From: Sulfitobacter sp. S190
GTDB taxonomy: Bacteria; Pseudomonadota; Alphaproteobacteria; Rhodobacterales; Rhodobacteraceae
Assembly: GCF_025141935.1 (NCBI RefSeq)
Contig: NZ_CP081120.1
Span: forward strand, 2,480,001-2,544,000
Length of the DNA stretch: 64,000 nt
Reading direction: 5' to 3'
Shown: positions 37,881 through 47,302 of the stretch, piece by piece
How positions within the stretch are numbered: position 1 is the stretch's first letter
How the letters are laid out: every line of letters begins with the position of its first letter
The notes under the pieces: model-generated
What the model was told of the DNA's origin: nothing
Database searches by the model: none
The model's input: only the letters and a program-made list of their open reading frames with translations
Position numbers and translations under genes: made by a program

Positions 37881-39389
37881 TTATTCACCGCGGGGAAAGC
37901 GCTTGTTCTCTTCGAGCACGTTGAGGTCCATGTGGTTGCGCATATAGGCCTCGGACGCGTCACGCAGCGGTTGGTAATCCCACGGGTAATAGCCCCCCTT
38001 GCGCAGGGCTTCGTATACAATCCAGCGCCGGGCCTGGCTTTTGCGGACATCCGCGTCATAGGCCGCGAGGTCCCAGCGGGCTTCCGATTTCGCGCGCAAC
38101 TGGTCAAGCGTGTCACGGTGCGCGGGCACGTCCGCGAGATTGTGCATCTCGTGCGGGTCCGCGTCCAGATCAAACAGCTGGTCGGGGTCGAGCGCACAGC
38201 GGTTGTATTTCCACTTGCCATAGCGCAGCGACACCAGCGGGGCATAGGATGCCTCGGCTGCATATTCCATCGCCACCGGTTCGGTCCGCTCCACGCCCTG
38301 CCCCATCGGCACAAGGCTCTGGCCGGTGGTCCACGGCATGATCTCGGACATGTCGACCCCCGCCAGATCGCACAGCGTGGGGCACACGTCGATGTTGCTG
38401 ACCGGCGTGGTCTGCAGGCCGGGTTCCATCTGCGGGGCGCTGATCATCATCGGCACACGGGCGGAGCCTTCGAAAAAGCTCATCTTGAACCACAATCCGC
38501 GCTCGCCCAGCATGTCGCCGTGGTCGGATACAAACAGGATGATCGCCTCTTGCCGCGTGTCTTCGAGGGTCTGCAATATCTCGCCGATCTTGTCGTCAAG
38601 ATAGCTGATGTTGGCGAAATATGCGCGGCGGGACCGGCGGATGTCCTCCTCGGTGATGTCGAAATCGCGCCAGTTGTTGGCGTCGAAAATCCGCTGCGAA
38701 TGGGGGTCGTGATCGGCATAGTCCATCGCGGGCACCTCCGGCAGCAGGTGTTCGCAGTCTTCGTAGAGATCCCAGTACTTCTTGCGCGCCACATACGGAT
38801 CGTGCGGATGCGTAAAGCTCGCCGTCAGGCACCACGGCCGCGGATCGAGCCCGCGCGACAGGTCGTAAATCTTGCGCGTGGCCTCGTAAGCGACGGCATC
38901 GTCGTATTCCATCTGGTTGGAGATTTCGGCCACGCCCGCACCGGTGACCGAGCCCATGTTGTGATACCACCAGTCGATCCGCTCGCCCGGTTTGCGGTAA
39001 TCCGGGGTCCATCCGAAATCCGCCGGATAGATATCGGTGGTCAGCCGTTCCTCGAACCCGTGCAGCTGATCGGGGCCGACGAAATGCATCTTGCCCGACA
39101 GGCAGGTCTGGTATCCCGCGCGGCGCAGGTGGTGCGCGTAGGTGGGGATGGAAGAGGCAAATTCGGCTGCATTGTCATACACGCCGGTGTCCGACGGCAA
39201 CTGCCCCGACATGAACGCCGCCCGCCCCGGCGCGCACAGCGGCGACGCGGTATAGGCATTGCGGAACCGGGTCGAGCGCGCCGCAAGCTTCTTGAGGTTG
39301 GGTGCGTGCAGCCAATCGGCGGGCCCGTCGGGAAAGAGCGTTCCGTTCAACTGGTCAACCATCAGAATGAGGATATTGGGTCGGGTCAT
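37881..39389 (-). CDS. betC: Choline sulfatase
   Basis: 502-residue type I sulfatase that hydrolyses choline-O-sulfate to choline and sulfate. The formylglycine site is C52 in SPLCAPGRAAFMSG (the C-x-P-x-R motif). Metal ligands are in ILILMVDQLNGTLFPDG and ILFVSDHGDMLGERGLW. The C-terminal part (RWIVYEALRKGGYYPWDY, HMDLNVLEENKRFPRGE) matches the tail typical of choline sulfatases and involved in substrate specificity. The sulfatase-maturing enzyme is not in the window. Its first 4 bases overlap the end of betI. Confidence 0.95.
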   Translation of the reverse strand: MTRPNILILMVDQLNGTLFPDGPADWLHAPNLKKLAARSTRFRNAYTASPLCAPGRAAFMSGQLPSDTGVYDNAAEFASSIPTYAHHLRRAGYQTCLSGKMHFVGPDQLHGFEERLTTDIYPADFGWTPDYRKPGERIDWWYHNMGSVTGAGVAEISNQMEYDDAVAYEATRKIYDLSRGLDPRPWCLTASFTHPHDPYVARKKYWDLYEDCEHLLPEVPAMDYADHDPHSQRIFDANNWRDFDITEEDIRRSRRAYFANISYLDDKIGEILQTLEDTRQEAIILFVSDHGDMLGERGLWFKMSFFEGSARVPMMISAPQMEPGLQTTPVSNIDVCPTLCDLAGVDMSEIMPWTTGQSLVPMGQGVERTEPVAMEYAAEASYAPLVSLRYGKWKYNRCALDPDQLFDLDADPHEMHNLADVPAHRDTLDQLRAKSEARWDLAAYDADVRKSQARRWIVYEALRKGGYYPWDYQPLRDASEAYMRNHMDLNVLEENKRFPRGE

Positions 39390-39961
39390 GATGTGGCTTT
39401 CAGCAGGGTTTCGAGAGTGACCAGCGCAGTGCGCATTGCCCCGTCGCTAGAGGTATCGTCGGACAGCGCGGCGCGCAGATACAGACCGTCGATCAGCGCC
39501 GCCATCGTTTCGGCAAGCCGTTCGGGCGTGGCGGACACAGGCCGCAATGCGTGGGTCAGATTGCTGCGCAGCCGGGACTGGTAGATCCCCAGCAGACGTT
39601 TGGTATCGGGCGTTACCCGCGCCGAGGAATACAGCGTCATCCACGCGCAGACCGTGGCGGGCGCAAAGCAGGTCGGCGCAAAGCTCGCGCGGATGATCGC
39701 TTCGGCGCGTGCGTGCGGCGTGCGGGCCTGTGCCAGTTCGCGGCGCACCTCATCCCCGTATTCGCGCAGGATATGGCGCATGGCGGCCAGAAATATCTGG
39801 TCCTTGCCGCCAAAGTAATGATGCGCCAGTGCGGTCGACATTCCCGCCGCCTTGGCGATCTGCCCCACCGTCACATCAAGCGACTGGGTGCGCCCGATCT
39901 CGGCGATCGTGGCATCGATGAGCGCTGCACGGCGCAGCGGTTCCATTCCCACTTTGGGCAT
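39386..39961 (-). CDS. betI: BetI-type TetR repressor
   Basis: 191 residues. The start MPKVGMEPLRRAALIDATIA is the usual BetI beginning; two further upstream ATGs would run into the operator palindrome. The N-terminal TetR helix-turn-helix reads LDVTVGQIAKAAGMSTALAH, then HYFGGKDQIFLAAM. A ligand domain with CFAPATVCAWMTLYSSARV follows. BetI represses bet genes and is relieved by choline. It is translationally coupled to betC and is the first gene of the unit. Confidence 0.92.
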   Translation of the reverse strand: MPKVGMEPLRRAALIDATIAEIGRTQSLDVTVGQIAKAAGMSTALAHHYFGGKDQIFLAAMRHILREYGDEVRRELAQARTPHARAEAIIRASFAPTCFAPATVCAWMTLYSSARVTPDTKRLLGIYQSRLRSNLTHALRPVSATPERLAETMAALIDGLYLRAALSDDTSSDGAMRTALVTLETLLKATS

Positions 39962-40001
39962 CAGAATCAGCTTTCGGTTGCGTTCCCGCCACCGTAGTTT
40001 C

Positions 40002-40019
40002 ATTGACTGACCAGTCAAT
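40002..40019. promoter_or_regulatory. Probable BetI operator
   Basis: Palindrome ATTGACTGACCAGTCAAT, two perfect 8-bp arms with a 2-bp centre, 41-58 bp upstream of the betI start. It resembles BetI sites of other proteobacteria (ATTGA...TCAAT). Nearby AATTAATT is AT-rich. Confidence 0.75.
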
Positions 40020-40041
40020 CAAAATTAATTAGTTCGCATTT

Positions 40042-40944
40042 TCAGACCTTTGTGGCGTGCGACACCGGTGTAATCTGCGCCTTCAGCACCGCTTCGCGCC
40101 ATGTGATGAAGCTGACCGAGCCAAGGATCACCAGACCGCCCAACACCACCCAGATGTCGATCGCCTCCTCGAACCAGATCACGCCCAACAGCGTGGCCCA
40201 GACCAGTTGCAGGAACGTGACCGGCTGCGTCACCGTCACGGGCGCGGCGGCAAAGGCAAGCGTCATGGTGTAATGGCCCGCGGTGGCAAAGCTGGCCACA
40301 CCGGCCAGAAACAGCATCTCGCGGCCCGTGGGGCGGATCCAGTCGGCCGCGGCAAAGGGCGCCAGCCCGACCGTCACGAAGATCGACAGCAGCGCCACGA
40401 TCACCGCCGGCTTGACCTCATCGGCGAGCACCTTGGCCGTCAGGTAGCTGCCCGCAAACACCACCGCCGCAAACAGCATCGCCAGATGGCCGCCCGACAC
40501 CTCGCGAAATCCCGGACGCAGGATGATGACCGCTCCCAGCAGCCCCAGCACCACCGCCACGATCCGCCGCGTGGCCAGCCGTTCGCCCAGAAACAGGGCC
40601 GCGCCCACGGTGACATAGATCGGCGCGAGATAGTTCATGGCCGTGACTTCGGCGATCGGGATGCGCACCATCGCGTAGAACCACAAGATCACGCCGCCCG
40701 CGTGGCAAAACCCGCGCACCGAAAACAGCGCCCACTGGCGGCGGGTCAGACGCGTGTCGCGCAGCGTGCCCAGCACCGGCAGCAGAAACACCAGCCCCAG
40801 CGCGTACCGGATGAACGCCGCCTCGCCCGCCGGCATGCGTGGTCCCATCGTCTTGACCAGCGCGGTCACCATGATGAAGCAGCCCCCCGTTACCAGCATC
40901 CAGAAGATGCCGACCAGCGGGCGCGGAGGTGTGGTTGATGTCAT
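40042..40944 (-). CDS. DMT-family permease (EamA type)
   Basis: 300 residues with ten membrane segments in two EamA repeats (for example VGIFWMLVTGGCFIMVTALV, and MLFAAVVFAGSYLTAKVLAD). The start MTSTTPPRPLVGIFWM follows a run of non-coding codons. The short N-terminus and C-terminal basic end are typical. Substrates of this family are amino acids, nucleotides and other metabolites; none is predictable. It lies directly upstream of the bet unit on the same strand, but the operator lies in between, so it is probably transcribed separately. Confidence 0.88.
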   Translation of the reverse strand: MTSTTPPRPLVGIFWMLVTGGCFIMVTALVKTMGPRMPAGEAAFIRYALGLVFLLPVLGTLRDTRLTRRQWALFSVRGFCHAGGVILWFYAMVRIPIAEVTAMNYLAPIYVTVGAALFLGERLATRRIVAVVLGLLGAVIILRPGFREVSGGHLAMLFAAVVFAGSYLTAKVLADEVKPAVIVALLSIFVTVGLAPFAAADWIRPTGREMLFLAGVASFATAGHYTMTLAFAAAPVTVTQPVTFLQLVWATLLGVIWFEEAIDIWVVLGGLVILGSVSFITWREAVLKAQITPVSHATKV

Positions 40945-41399
40945 ACCCAGACATGACAACACCCCAGACTTGTATTCAAGGGCGATGATCACCGGCCTAT
41001 TCGTGCGACGGAAAGTTTGTTTCGCTGCGTAAAAGAACAATTGAAACAGGGACCAACACGGAGATTGCCTATGCCCCTACCCGCCTGCTGCATGCCTGCT
41101 ATGCGCCGCCACAGGCGCAATCGCTCTTGCGGCTGCACAATCACAAGAGGTAGGACGCGCCTCCGGCTCACCGGCGATCACCAACCGCTCACGCAGTTGC
41201 GTTTTGTCCGTGTAACGCCGCACCGCTAGATTGGATTGCATCAGGAAGAGGAAATGCGTGTCGGCAGACCTTCGCCACCCCATGGCAGAAATCATCCGAC
41301 CGATCACATTTTTTTCAACTGAAATGAAACTGAACGACCAGACCTAGCGTATATAGAACATAGCACCTATCTGAAGCCTCAGATACGAAGGATAAAAAG
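40945..41399. other. Long intergenic region before the 82-aa gene
   Basis: 455 bp with no convincing gene. A secretion-signal-like reading (CAATGAIALAAAQSQEV near 41105-41155) lacks an in-frame start, so it may be a decayed small gene. The last 80 bp are AT-rich (TTTTTTTCAACTGAAATGAA, TATATAG) and probably hold the promoter of the 82-aa gene. Confidence 0.5.
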
Positions 41400-41648
41400 A
41401 TGATCGACGCACCACAGAAGCTGGAAATCAGCCAGAAAGAGATCGAATTGATCGAAGCCGCCTTGCAGACGCAGTCCAAGATCCTGCGTGTGCAGGCCAG
41501 TGCCGGCGGATCGGGCGCTCGCGAAAAGCTCAACGATGTGAAACGCACGCTCGCCACGATCACTGCGCAACGTGACAACCAACGCAGCAAATCCTGCGCT
41601 GGAACAGGCCTGTCGGGTCTGGTCCGCTTCATGACGCAGGCGACCTGA
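41400..41648 (+). CDS. Small cytosolic protein (82 aa), unknown function
   Basis: 82 residues, predicted mainly alpha-helical. It begins MIDAPQKLEISQKEIELIEA with AAGGA 7 bases upstream. The middle (LQTQSKILRVQASAGGSGAR, EKLNDVKRTLATITAQRD) is charged with no Cys pair or signal peptide. The ribosome site, an AT-rich promoter-like region and a strong terminator 34 bp downstream support a real, independently expressed gene. I recognise no family. Confidence 0.68.
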   Translation: MIDAPQKLEISQKEIELIEAALQTQSKILRVQASAGGSGAREKLNDVKRTLATITAQRDNQRSKSCAGTGLSGLVRFMTQAT

Positions 41649-41682
41649 TCCCCCGGATCGCTTGCCCGTGACGTGAGTTCAG

Positions 41683-41711
41683 GCCGCCCCGCATTTGGGG
41701 CGGCTTTTTTT
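41683..41711 (+). terminator. Terminator of the 82-aa gene
   Basis: Perfect 8-bp stem GCCGCCCC / GGGGCGGC with 6-base loop GCATTT, followed by seven T. Confidence 0.92.
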
Positions 41712-41732
41712 GTGGCGCTGCGGCGCGCAAAC

Positions 41733-41768
41733 AAAAAAAAGGCACGCCGCGCCGGCGACGTGCCTTTT
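41733..41768 (-). terminator. Terminator of the yebC gene (bidirectional)
   Basis: Stem AAAAGGCACG / CGTGCCTTTT (41737-41746 with 41759-41768), with eight A on the plus side. It ends transcription from the minus-strand YebC gene and could also act in the other direction. Confidence 0.85.
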
Positions 41769-41801
41769 CAATGTCTATCCCTTGCGGGACCGGGTCAGTG
41801 G

Positions 41802-42545
41802 CTACTCCAGCTGCTCCATCACCTCGTCGGAGGCTTCGAAGTTCGCGGTCACGCGCTGCACATCGTCGTCGTCTTCCAACGCGTCGATCAGCTTCATCAG
41901 CTTTTGCATGCCCTCGAGGTCCATCTCGGTGGTGGTGGTCGGCTGCCAGATCAGCTTGGTGCTGTCGCTCTCGCCCAGTTCCGCCTCAAGCGCGTTCGAT
42001 ACGTCATTGAGATCGGTATCGGCGCAATAGATCGTGTGCCCGTCCTCCGAGCTTTGCACATCTTCGGCGCCCGCCTCGATCGCGGCCATCATCACGGTAT
42101 CCGCATCGCCCACATCGGCCGAATAGGTCACCTCGCCCTTGCGGTCGAACATGAACCCCACCGATCCGGTCTCGCCCAGATTGCCGCCGTTCTTGGTAAA
42201 GGTCGATCGCACGGTCGACGCGGTGCGGTTGCGATTGTCGGTCATCGTCTCGACGATCACGGCAACGCCGTTCGGGCCATAGCCCTCATAGCGGATTTCC
42301 TCGTAGTCGTCCCCGTCGCCCGCCTGCGATTTCTTGATCGCGCGGTCGATGACATCCTTGGGTACCGAACTGGATTTCGCTTCCTTCACGGCCAGACGCA
42401 GGCGCGGGTTCTTGTCGGGGTCGGGATCACCCATCTTGGCCGCAACGGTGATTTCCTTGGACAGTTTGGAAAACAGTTTCGAGCGCAGCTTGTCCTGGCG
42501 CCCCTTGCGGTGCTGGATGTTTGCCCATTTTGAGTGGCCGGCCAT
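41802..42545 (-). CDS. yebC: YebC/PmpR-family protein
   Basis: 247 residues. Family hallmarks are [20 protein letters not shown] at the start, [40 protein letters not shown], and the acidic C-terminal domain ending [13 protein letters not shown]. Members were described as DNA-binding transcription regulators and, more recently, as ribosome-associated factors that relieve stalling at proline-rich motifs. In many proteobacteria yebC lies near ruvC; here it stands alone with its own terminator. Confidence 0.95.
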   Translation of the reverse strand: MAGHSKWANIQHRKGRQDKLRSKLFSKLSKEITVAAKMGDPDPDKNPRLRLAVKEAKSSSVPKDVIDRAIKKSQAGDGDDYEEIRYEGYGPNGVAVIVETMTDNRNRTASTVRSTFTKNGGNLGETGSVGFMFDRKGEVTYSADVGDADTVMMAAIEAGAEDVQSSEDGHTIYCADTDLNDVSNALEAELGESDSTKLIWQPTTTTEMDLEGMQKLMKLIDALEDDDDVQRVTANFEASDEVMEQLE

Positions 42546-42701
42546 GTCGGTCTCCGTATCGGAATTTCGAATTGCTGCGCTTATACGTCAGCGCCCATGA
42601 CCTGAGCAAGGCTCTGTGGTGGCTTATCGAACCTGCCCGCGGCGGGGGCCGATTTGGCCTTCGCCCTTGCCCTTGGCGGGGTGGTGAAACATGGTGCGCG
42701 G

Positions 42702-44474
42702 ATGAACCAAGATCAGATTATCCTCTTCGCGCTTTTCGGCGCTGTCTTCGGCCTGCTGCTGTGGGGCCGGTTCCGCTATGACATCGTCGCGTTTTCGGCC
42801 CTTATGGTGGGGGTCGTGCTGGGCGTCGTTGAAACAAAGGACGCCTTTTCAGGCTTCGGGCATCCCGCGACGCTGGTCGTCGCGCTGGTGCTGGTGGTGT
42901 CGGCGGGGCTGGTGCGCTCGGGCGCGGTGCTGCTGATCACCCGCACGCTGGTCGATGCCTCGCGCAGCCTGGGCGCGCATATCACGCTGATGGGGGCCGT
43001 GGGGGGCGTATTGTCTGCCTTCATGAACAACGTAGCCGCGCTCGCACTGCTGATGCCGGTCGATATCCAGACCGCGCGCAAGGCGGGCCGTGCTCCGGGG
43101 CTGTCGCTGATGCCGCTGTCGTTCGCCACCATACTGGGCGGCATGGTCACGCTGATCGGGACGCCCCCCAACATCATCATCGCCTCCATCCGCGAAGAAA
43201 GCCTCGGCGCGCCCTTTGCCATGTTCGATTTTGCACCGGTCGGCGGGATCGCGGCACTGGCGGGTCTGGCCTTTGTCGCGCTGATCGGCTGGCGGCTTAT
43301 CCCCGTGCGTGATGACGGATGTCTGAAACCCGAGGATGTGGCCAATTACGTCGCCGAACTCGTGGTCCCCGAAGACAGCAAACACATCGGCAAGCGCCTG
43401 TCGGAGCTGGACGACGAGGCCGACAAGGCCGACGTGGCGATCCTTGGCCTGATGCGCGAAGGCAAACGCCGCTATGGCCGGGCGCGCACCGCGCAATTGC
43501 GCGCCGGCGATGCGCTCGTGCTCGAAGCGGCCCCCGATGCGCTGGATGAATTCCGCTCGGCGCTGGATCTGGCCGTGGCCGAGGCCGAGCGTGAAGAACG
43601 GCTGCGCGCAGACGGTGACGGCGTCGAGATCATCGAGGTGGTCGTCACCGAAACCAGCCGTCTGGCCGGGCGCAGCACCCAGTCCGTGGGGCTCGCATGG
43701 CGCAGGCGGACCGTGCTGCTGGGCATTTCGCGCAGGGGCCGGAAGATCACGTCACAGCTGCGCAAGGCCAAGCTCGAGGTGGGCGACATCCTGTTGCTGC
43801 TGGTGCCGCGCGATCACGGGGACGAGGTGTCCGAATGGTTGGGCGCGCTGCCGCTGGCCGACCGCGGTCTGGCCATGACCGAGAACAAGAAGGTCTGGCT
43901 GGCCATCGGGCTTTTCGCGGCTGCCGTGGCTGCGGCGTCTGTGGGCCTGATCTATCTGCCCATCGCGCTGGGTCTTGTGGTGGTGGCCTATGTGCTGGCG
44001 AAAATCGTGCCATTGGCCGAGCTTTACACCCACATCGAATGGCCCGTGGTGGTCCTTCTGGGGTCGATGATCCCGCTGGGTGCCGCGCTGGAAAAATCGG
44101 GTGGTACCGAGCTGATCGCGGACGGTCTGGTCGGGCTGACCGAAGGCTGGCCCGCCTGGGCGGTGCTGACGGTGCTGATGGTCGTGACAATGACGCTCTC
44201 GGATGTGCTCAACAACACGGCGACGACAATCGTGGCCGCACCCGTGGGCATCCAGATGGCCAACACGCTGGACGTTTCGGCGGACCCGTTCCTGATGGCG
44301 GTGGCCATCGCGGCTTCGGCGGCCTTCCTCACGCCGATCGGGCACAAGAACAACACGCTGATCCTCGGGCCCGGCGGCTATGGCTTCGGAGACTACTGGC
44401 GCATGGGCCTGCCGCTGGAAATCATCGTGGTGGCGGTGTCGATCCCGTCGATCCTCGTGTTCTGGCCGCTTTGA
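42702..44474 (+). CDS. SLC13-family permease with two RCK_C (TrkA_C) domains
   Basis: 590 residues. N-terminal membrane helices include IILFALFGAVFGLLLWGRFR, then FMNNVAALALLMPVDIQ and TILGGMVTLIGTPPNIIIAS (the ArsB/NhaD/CitM-type motif with SNT-like GTPPN). Two RCK_C-type cytoplasmic domains follow at about residues 210-290 and 310-395 (ARTAQLRAGDALVLEAAP and KAKLEVGDILLLLVPRD). A second membrane half repeats the motif (SDVLNNTATTIVAAPVGIQM). The start ATG MNQDQIILFALFG is preferred; an upstream TTG would add 16 codons. Members take up anions such as sulfate, dicarboxylates or sulfonates; the substrate here is undefined. Confidence 0.88.
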   Translation: MNQDQIILFALFGAVFGLLLWGRFRYDIVAFSALMVGVVLGVVETKDAFSGFGHPATLVVALVLVVSAGLVRSGAVLLITRTLVDASRSLGAHITLMGAVGGVLSAFMNNVAALALLMPVDIQTARKAGRAPGLSLMPLSFATILGGMVTLIGTPPNIIIASIREESLGAPFAMFDFAPVGGIAALAGLAFVALIGWRLIPVRDDGCLKPEDVANYVAELVVPEDSKHIGKRLSELDDEADKADVAILGLMREGKRRYGRARTAQLRAGDALVLEAAPDALDEFRSALDLAVAEAEREERLRADGDGVEIIEVVVTETSRLAGRSTQSVGLAWRRRTVLLGISRRGRKITSQLRKAKLEVGDILLLLVPRDHGDEVSEWLGALPLADRGLAMTENKKVWLAIGLFAAAVAAASVGLIYLPIALGLVVVAYVLAKIVPLAELYTHIEWPVVVLLGSMIPLGAALEKSGGTELIADGLVGLTEGWPAWAVLTVLMVVTMTLSDVLNNTATTIVAAPVGIQMANTLDVSADPFLMAVAIAASAAFLTPIGHKNNTLILGPGGYGFGDYWRMGLPLEIIVVAVSIPSILVFWPL

Positions 44475-44573
44475 CAGCCGCCCTGACGCTACGGCAGGAA
44501 TAAATCCTTTGGCGGGGCTGCCCTCCCGTGGCAGTTTCACGCAAAATGCGCACGCCCGCGCGGGGGAGCCCCG

Positions 44574-45431
44574 ATGGATATTCTGATCAACGTCGTTTTG
44601 CCACTGTCGCTGGCGATCATCATGCTGTCGCTGGGCATTGGCCTGACACTCGACGATTTCGCCCGCGTCGCCCGCCAGCGTCGGGGGTTTCTGGCCGGTG
44701 CCGTGTGCCAGATGCTGTTGCTGCCGCTGGTGGGGTTCACCGTGGCGACGGTCTTCGGGCTGTCGCCGGAACTGGCCGTGGGGGTCATGCTTCTGGCGTT
44801 GTGCCCGGGCGGGGTGACGTCAAACATCCTGACACGGCTGGCGCGCGGTGACGTGGCGCTGTCGGTATCGCTCACGGCGGTCATTTCGCTGGTATCGGTG
44901 GTGACGATGCCGGTGCTGGCGGCGTGGTCGGTGGCGCATTTCATGGGGGCCGCCGCACCGCAGGTGTCGGTGACCTCGCTGGGCATCGCGATGTTCGTCA
45001 TCACTGCCCTTCCGGTCTGCCTCGGTGTGGCCGTGCGCCACAAGGCGCCGCAGTTCGCCGACCGGGTAGAGCCTGTCCTGACCAAACTGGCGACCGCATT
45101 GTTCATCCTGATCGTGGTGGCCGCGCTCGGCTCGAACTGGGCGCTTTTCGTCGAAAACATCGCCGTTCTGGGCCCGGTCCTGATTACCTTCAACGCCGCG
45201 CTGATGCTGATGGGGCTGGCGGTCGCGGCGCTCTGCGCGCTGGACACTGCGGGGCGCAAGACGCTCTCGATCGAAACGGGCGTGCAGAATGCCACCCTCG
45301 GCATCACGCTGGCGGCGCTGATTTCGGGGCAAACGGACGGGTTCAGCACGCTGGCCATGCCGTCGGCGTTCTACGGCGTGACCATGTATCTGGTCGCCGC
45401 ACCCTTCGTGCTGTGGTTCCGGCGCGGCTGA
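44574..45431 (+). CDS. BASS-family (bile acid:sodium symporter) permease
   Basis: 285 residues with eight to ten membrane segments. The N-terminal half has LSLAIIMLSLGIGLTLDDFA. The conserved CPGGVTSNILTRLARGDVAL and SIETGVQNATLGITLAALIS segments match BASS members. It is a sodium-coupled importer for organic anions in general; the substrate is undefined. It lies 99 bp downstream of an SLC13 gene and converges on the second one (4 bp apart). Confidence 0.88.
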   Translation: MDILINVVLPLSLAIIMLSLGIGLTLDDFARVARQRRGFLAGAVCQMLLLPLVGFTVATVFGLSPELAVGVMLLALCPGGVTSNILTRLARGDVALSVSLTAVISLVSVVTMPVLAAWSVAHFMGAAAPQVSVTSLGIAMFVITALPVCLGVAVRHKAPQFADRVEPVLTKLATALFILIVVAALGSNWALFVENIAVLGPVLITFNAALMLMGLAVAALCALDTAGRKTLSIETGVQNATLGITLAALISGQTDGFSTLAMPSAFYGVTMYLVAAPFVLWFRRG

Positions 45432-45435
45432 GCGC

Positions 45436-47208
45436 TCACCAGAACAGCGGGATCGTCACGCTGGAGATGACCGACATCGACAGGTTGAGCGGGATCCCCA
45501 CCTTCATGAAGTCGCTGAACTTGTAGCCCCCCGGCCCGTAAACCAACGTGTTTGTCTGGTATCCGATGGGCGTGGCGAACGCGCAGGACGCCGCGATCAT
45601 CACCGCCACCACCAAGGGGCGCGGATCAAGCCCGAGCGCCGCCGCAAGGCTGATCGCGATGGGCGTCATGATCACCGCCACCGCATTGTTTGACACGATT
45701 TCCGTCAGGATCGTGGTCAGCAGGAACACGCAGAAAATCACCATCGGCAGCGGCATATCCCCCAGCGTGGGCGATATCGCATCGACGATCATCGCCACCG
45801 CACCTGTGTGCTGCAGCGACGCCCCCACCGCCAACATCGAAAAGATCAGCGCCAGCAGACGCCCGTCGACGTATGAGAACGCCTCGTCCGCGTCGATGCA
45901 GCCTGTCACCAGCACCAGCGCCACCGCGATCACCGCCAGCATCAGGATGGGGGCGACATTGAGCGCCGCAAGTGCCACAATCGCGATCAGGCCGCCCACG
46001 GCTATCGGCGCGTGGCCGCGACGGTAGGCGCGTTGGGAGGGTTGGCTCACGTCGACCATCTCCATATCCGCCGCCAGCCGCTGGATGTCCTCCGCCGCCC
46101 CTTCCAGCAGCAGGGTATCACCCACTTTGACAATAAGATCATCCAGTTGGCGACCGATGTTCTGGTTGCGGCGGTGGACGGCCAGCGGATAGACCCCGTA
46201 CCGGCGGCGCAACCGCAGCGACCCGAGACTGCGGCCCACCATCTTGCAGCCCGGCGTGATCAACACCTCCACGGTGGTCGTCTCGACCGCGGACACCTGA
46301 TCGACGCGCTTGAGCTCCTTGTTGGCCTGCAGGCTCAGCAATTCCGTCATCTGCGTGCGCAGCACGACCCGGTCGCCCACCCGCAGCGTCACCGCCGCCA
46401 GATTGCGGCGCAGCGAGGCATCACCGCGCACAACGTCGATCAGACGCACGCCGTCGCGTTTGAACAGCTTCACATCCAGCACTTCGCGCCCGACAAGGTT
46501 GCTGTCCGGCGGGATCACCGCCTCCGAGAAGAATTTCATCTTCGAGCGGTCGCTGAGCATCCCCGCCATGCTGTCACGGCTGGGCAGCAACCGCCGCCCG
46601 ATGGTCGACATGTAAAACAGCCCCCACGCACAGACGACCAACCCGATGGGCAGGATCTCGAAAATGCCGAAGGGCTCCAGCCCCTGACCCCGCGCCACAC
46701 CATCCACCAGCAGGTTTGTCGACGTGCCGATCAACGTGAGCGACCCGCCCATGATCGCGGCATAGCTGAGCGGGATCAGCAGCTTGGACGCCTTGGTGTC
46801 CAGCGTCTTGCTCAGCTGCACCACCACCGGGATCATCACCACCACCACGGGGGTGTTGTTCATGATGGCACTGGCCCCCATGACCGACAGGATCACCCCC
46901 ACAACGGCCATTCGCGGATTGGTGCGGGCGTGCCGCTCGGCCAGCGCGGTCAACACCTCAAGCGCGCCGGTGCGCACCAGCGCCCCCATCACGATGAACA
47001 TCGCCGCAATCGTCCATGGCGCCGAATTCGACAGTACCGCCAGCGCATCGTCGTAGGGCAACAGCCCCAGCGCCAGCATCACCGACGCCCCCGCCAGCGC
47101 CACAACTTCGGTCGGAAAACTCTCGCGCAGGAACAGAACGAACATCACCACGACGACCGTCATGCTCAGAACCGCTTGCGTTGTCTGCGGCAGGTCTAGA
47201 AAATCCAT
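45436..47208 (-). CDS. SLC13-family permease with RCK_C domains (second copy)
   Basis: 590 residues. The architecture matches the plus-strand permease at 42702-44474, but the sequence is clearly different. Membrane motifs are NNTPVVVVMIPVVVQLSKTL, SYAAIMGGSLTLIGTSTNLL (GTSTN in place of GTPPN) and IVSNNAVAVIMTPIAISLAA. RCK_C domains lie at about residues 215-295 and 305-385 (LAAVTLRVGDRVVLRTQ and DLIVKVGDTLLLEGA). The start MDFLDLPQTTQAVLSM is the first of the frame. The substrate is unknown; a sulfate or sulfonate role is possible for this group. Confidence 0.88.
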   Translation of the reverse strand: MDFLDLPQTTQAVLSMTVVVVMFVLFLRESFPTEVVALAGASVMLALGLLPYDDALAVLSNSAPWTIAAMFIVMGALVRTGALEVLTALAERHARTNPRMAVVGVILSVMGASAIMNNTPVVVVMIPVVVQLSKTLDTKASKLLIPLSYAAIMGGSLTLIGTSTNLLVDGVARGQGLEPFGIFEILPIGLVVCAWGLFYMSTIGRRLLPSRDSMAGMLSDRSKMKFFSEAVIPPDSNLVGREVLDVKLFKRDGVRLIDVVRGDASLRRNLAAVTLRVGDRVVLRTQMTELLSLQANKELKRVDQVSAVETTTVEVLITPGCKMVGRSLGSLRLRRRYGVYPLAVHRRNQNIGRQLDDLIVKVGDTLLLEGAAEDIQRLAADMEMVDVSQPSQRAYRRGHAPIAVGGLIAIVALAALNVAPILMLAVIAVALVLVTGCIDADEAFSYVDGRLLALIFSMLAVGASLQHTGAVAMIVDAISPTLGDMPLPMVIFCVFLLTTILTEIVSNNAVAVIMTPIAISLAAALGLDPRPLVVAVMIAASCAFATPIGYQTNTLVYGPGGYKFSDFMKVGIPLNLSMSVISSVTIPLFW

Positions 47209-47302
47209 GCGTGGGGGTCCCCCGATGGCTGGCCCGTGCTGGATGTAGCGGTGGCCGGAACTGGCGTCATGTTTCGCGCATCACGCATGAACCCGCAAGC
47301 GG

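Noticed and set aside
41017..41229. A possible small secreted protein (MPLPACC... or a frame with LAAAQSQEV)
   Set aside because: No single frame joins a start codon to the signal-like part. At most it is a decayed gene, so I left it as intergenic.
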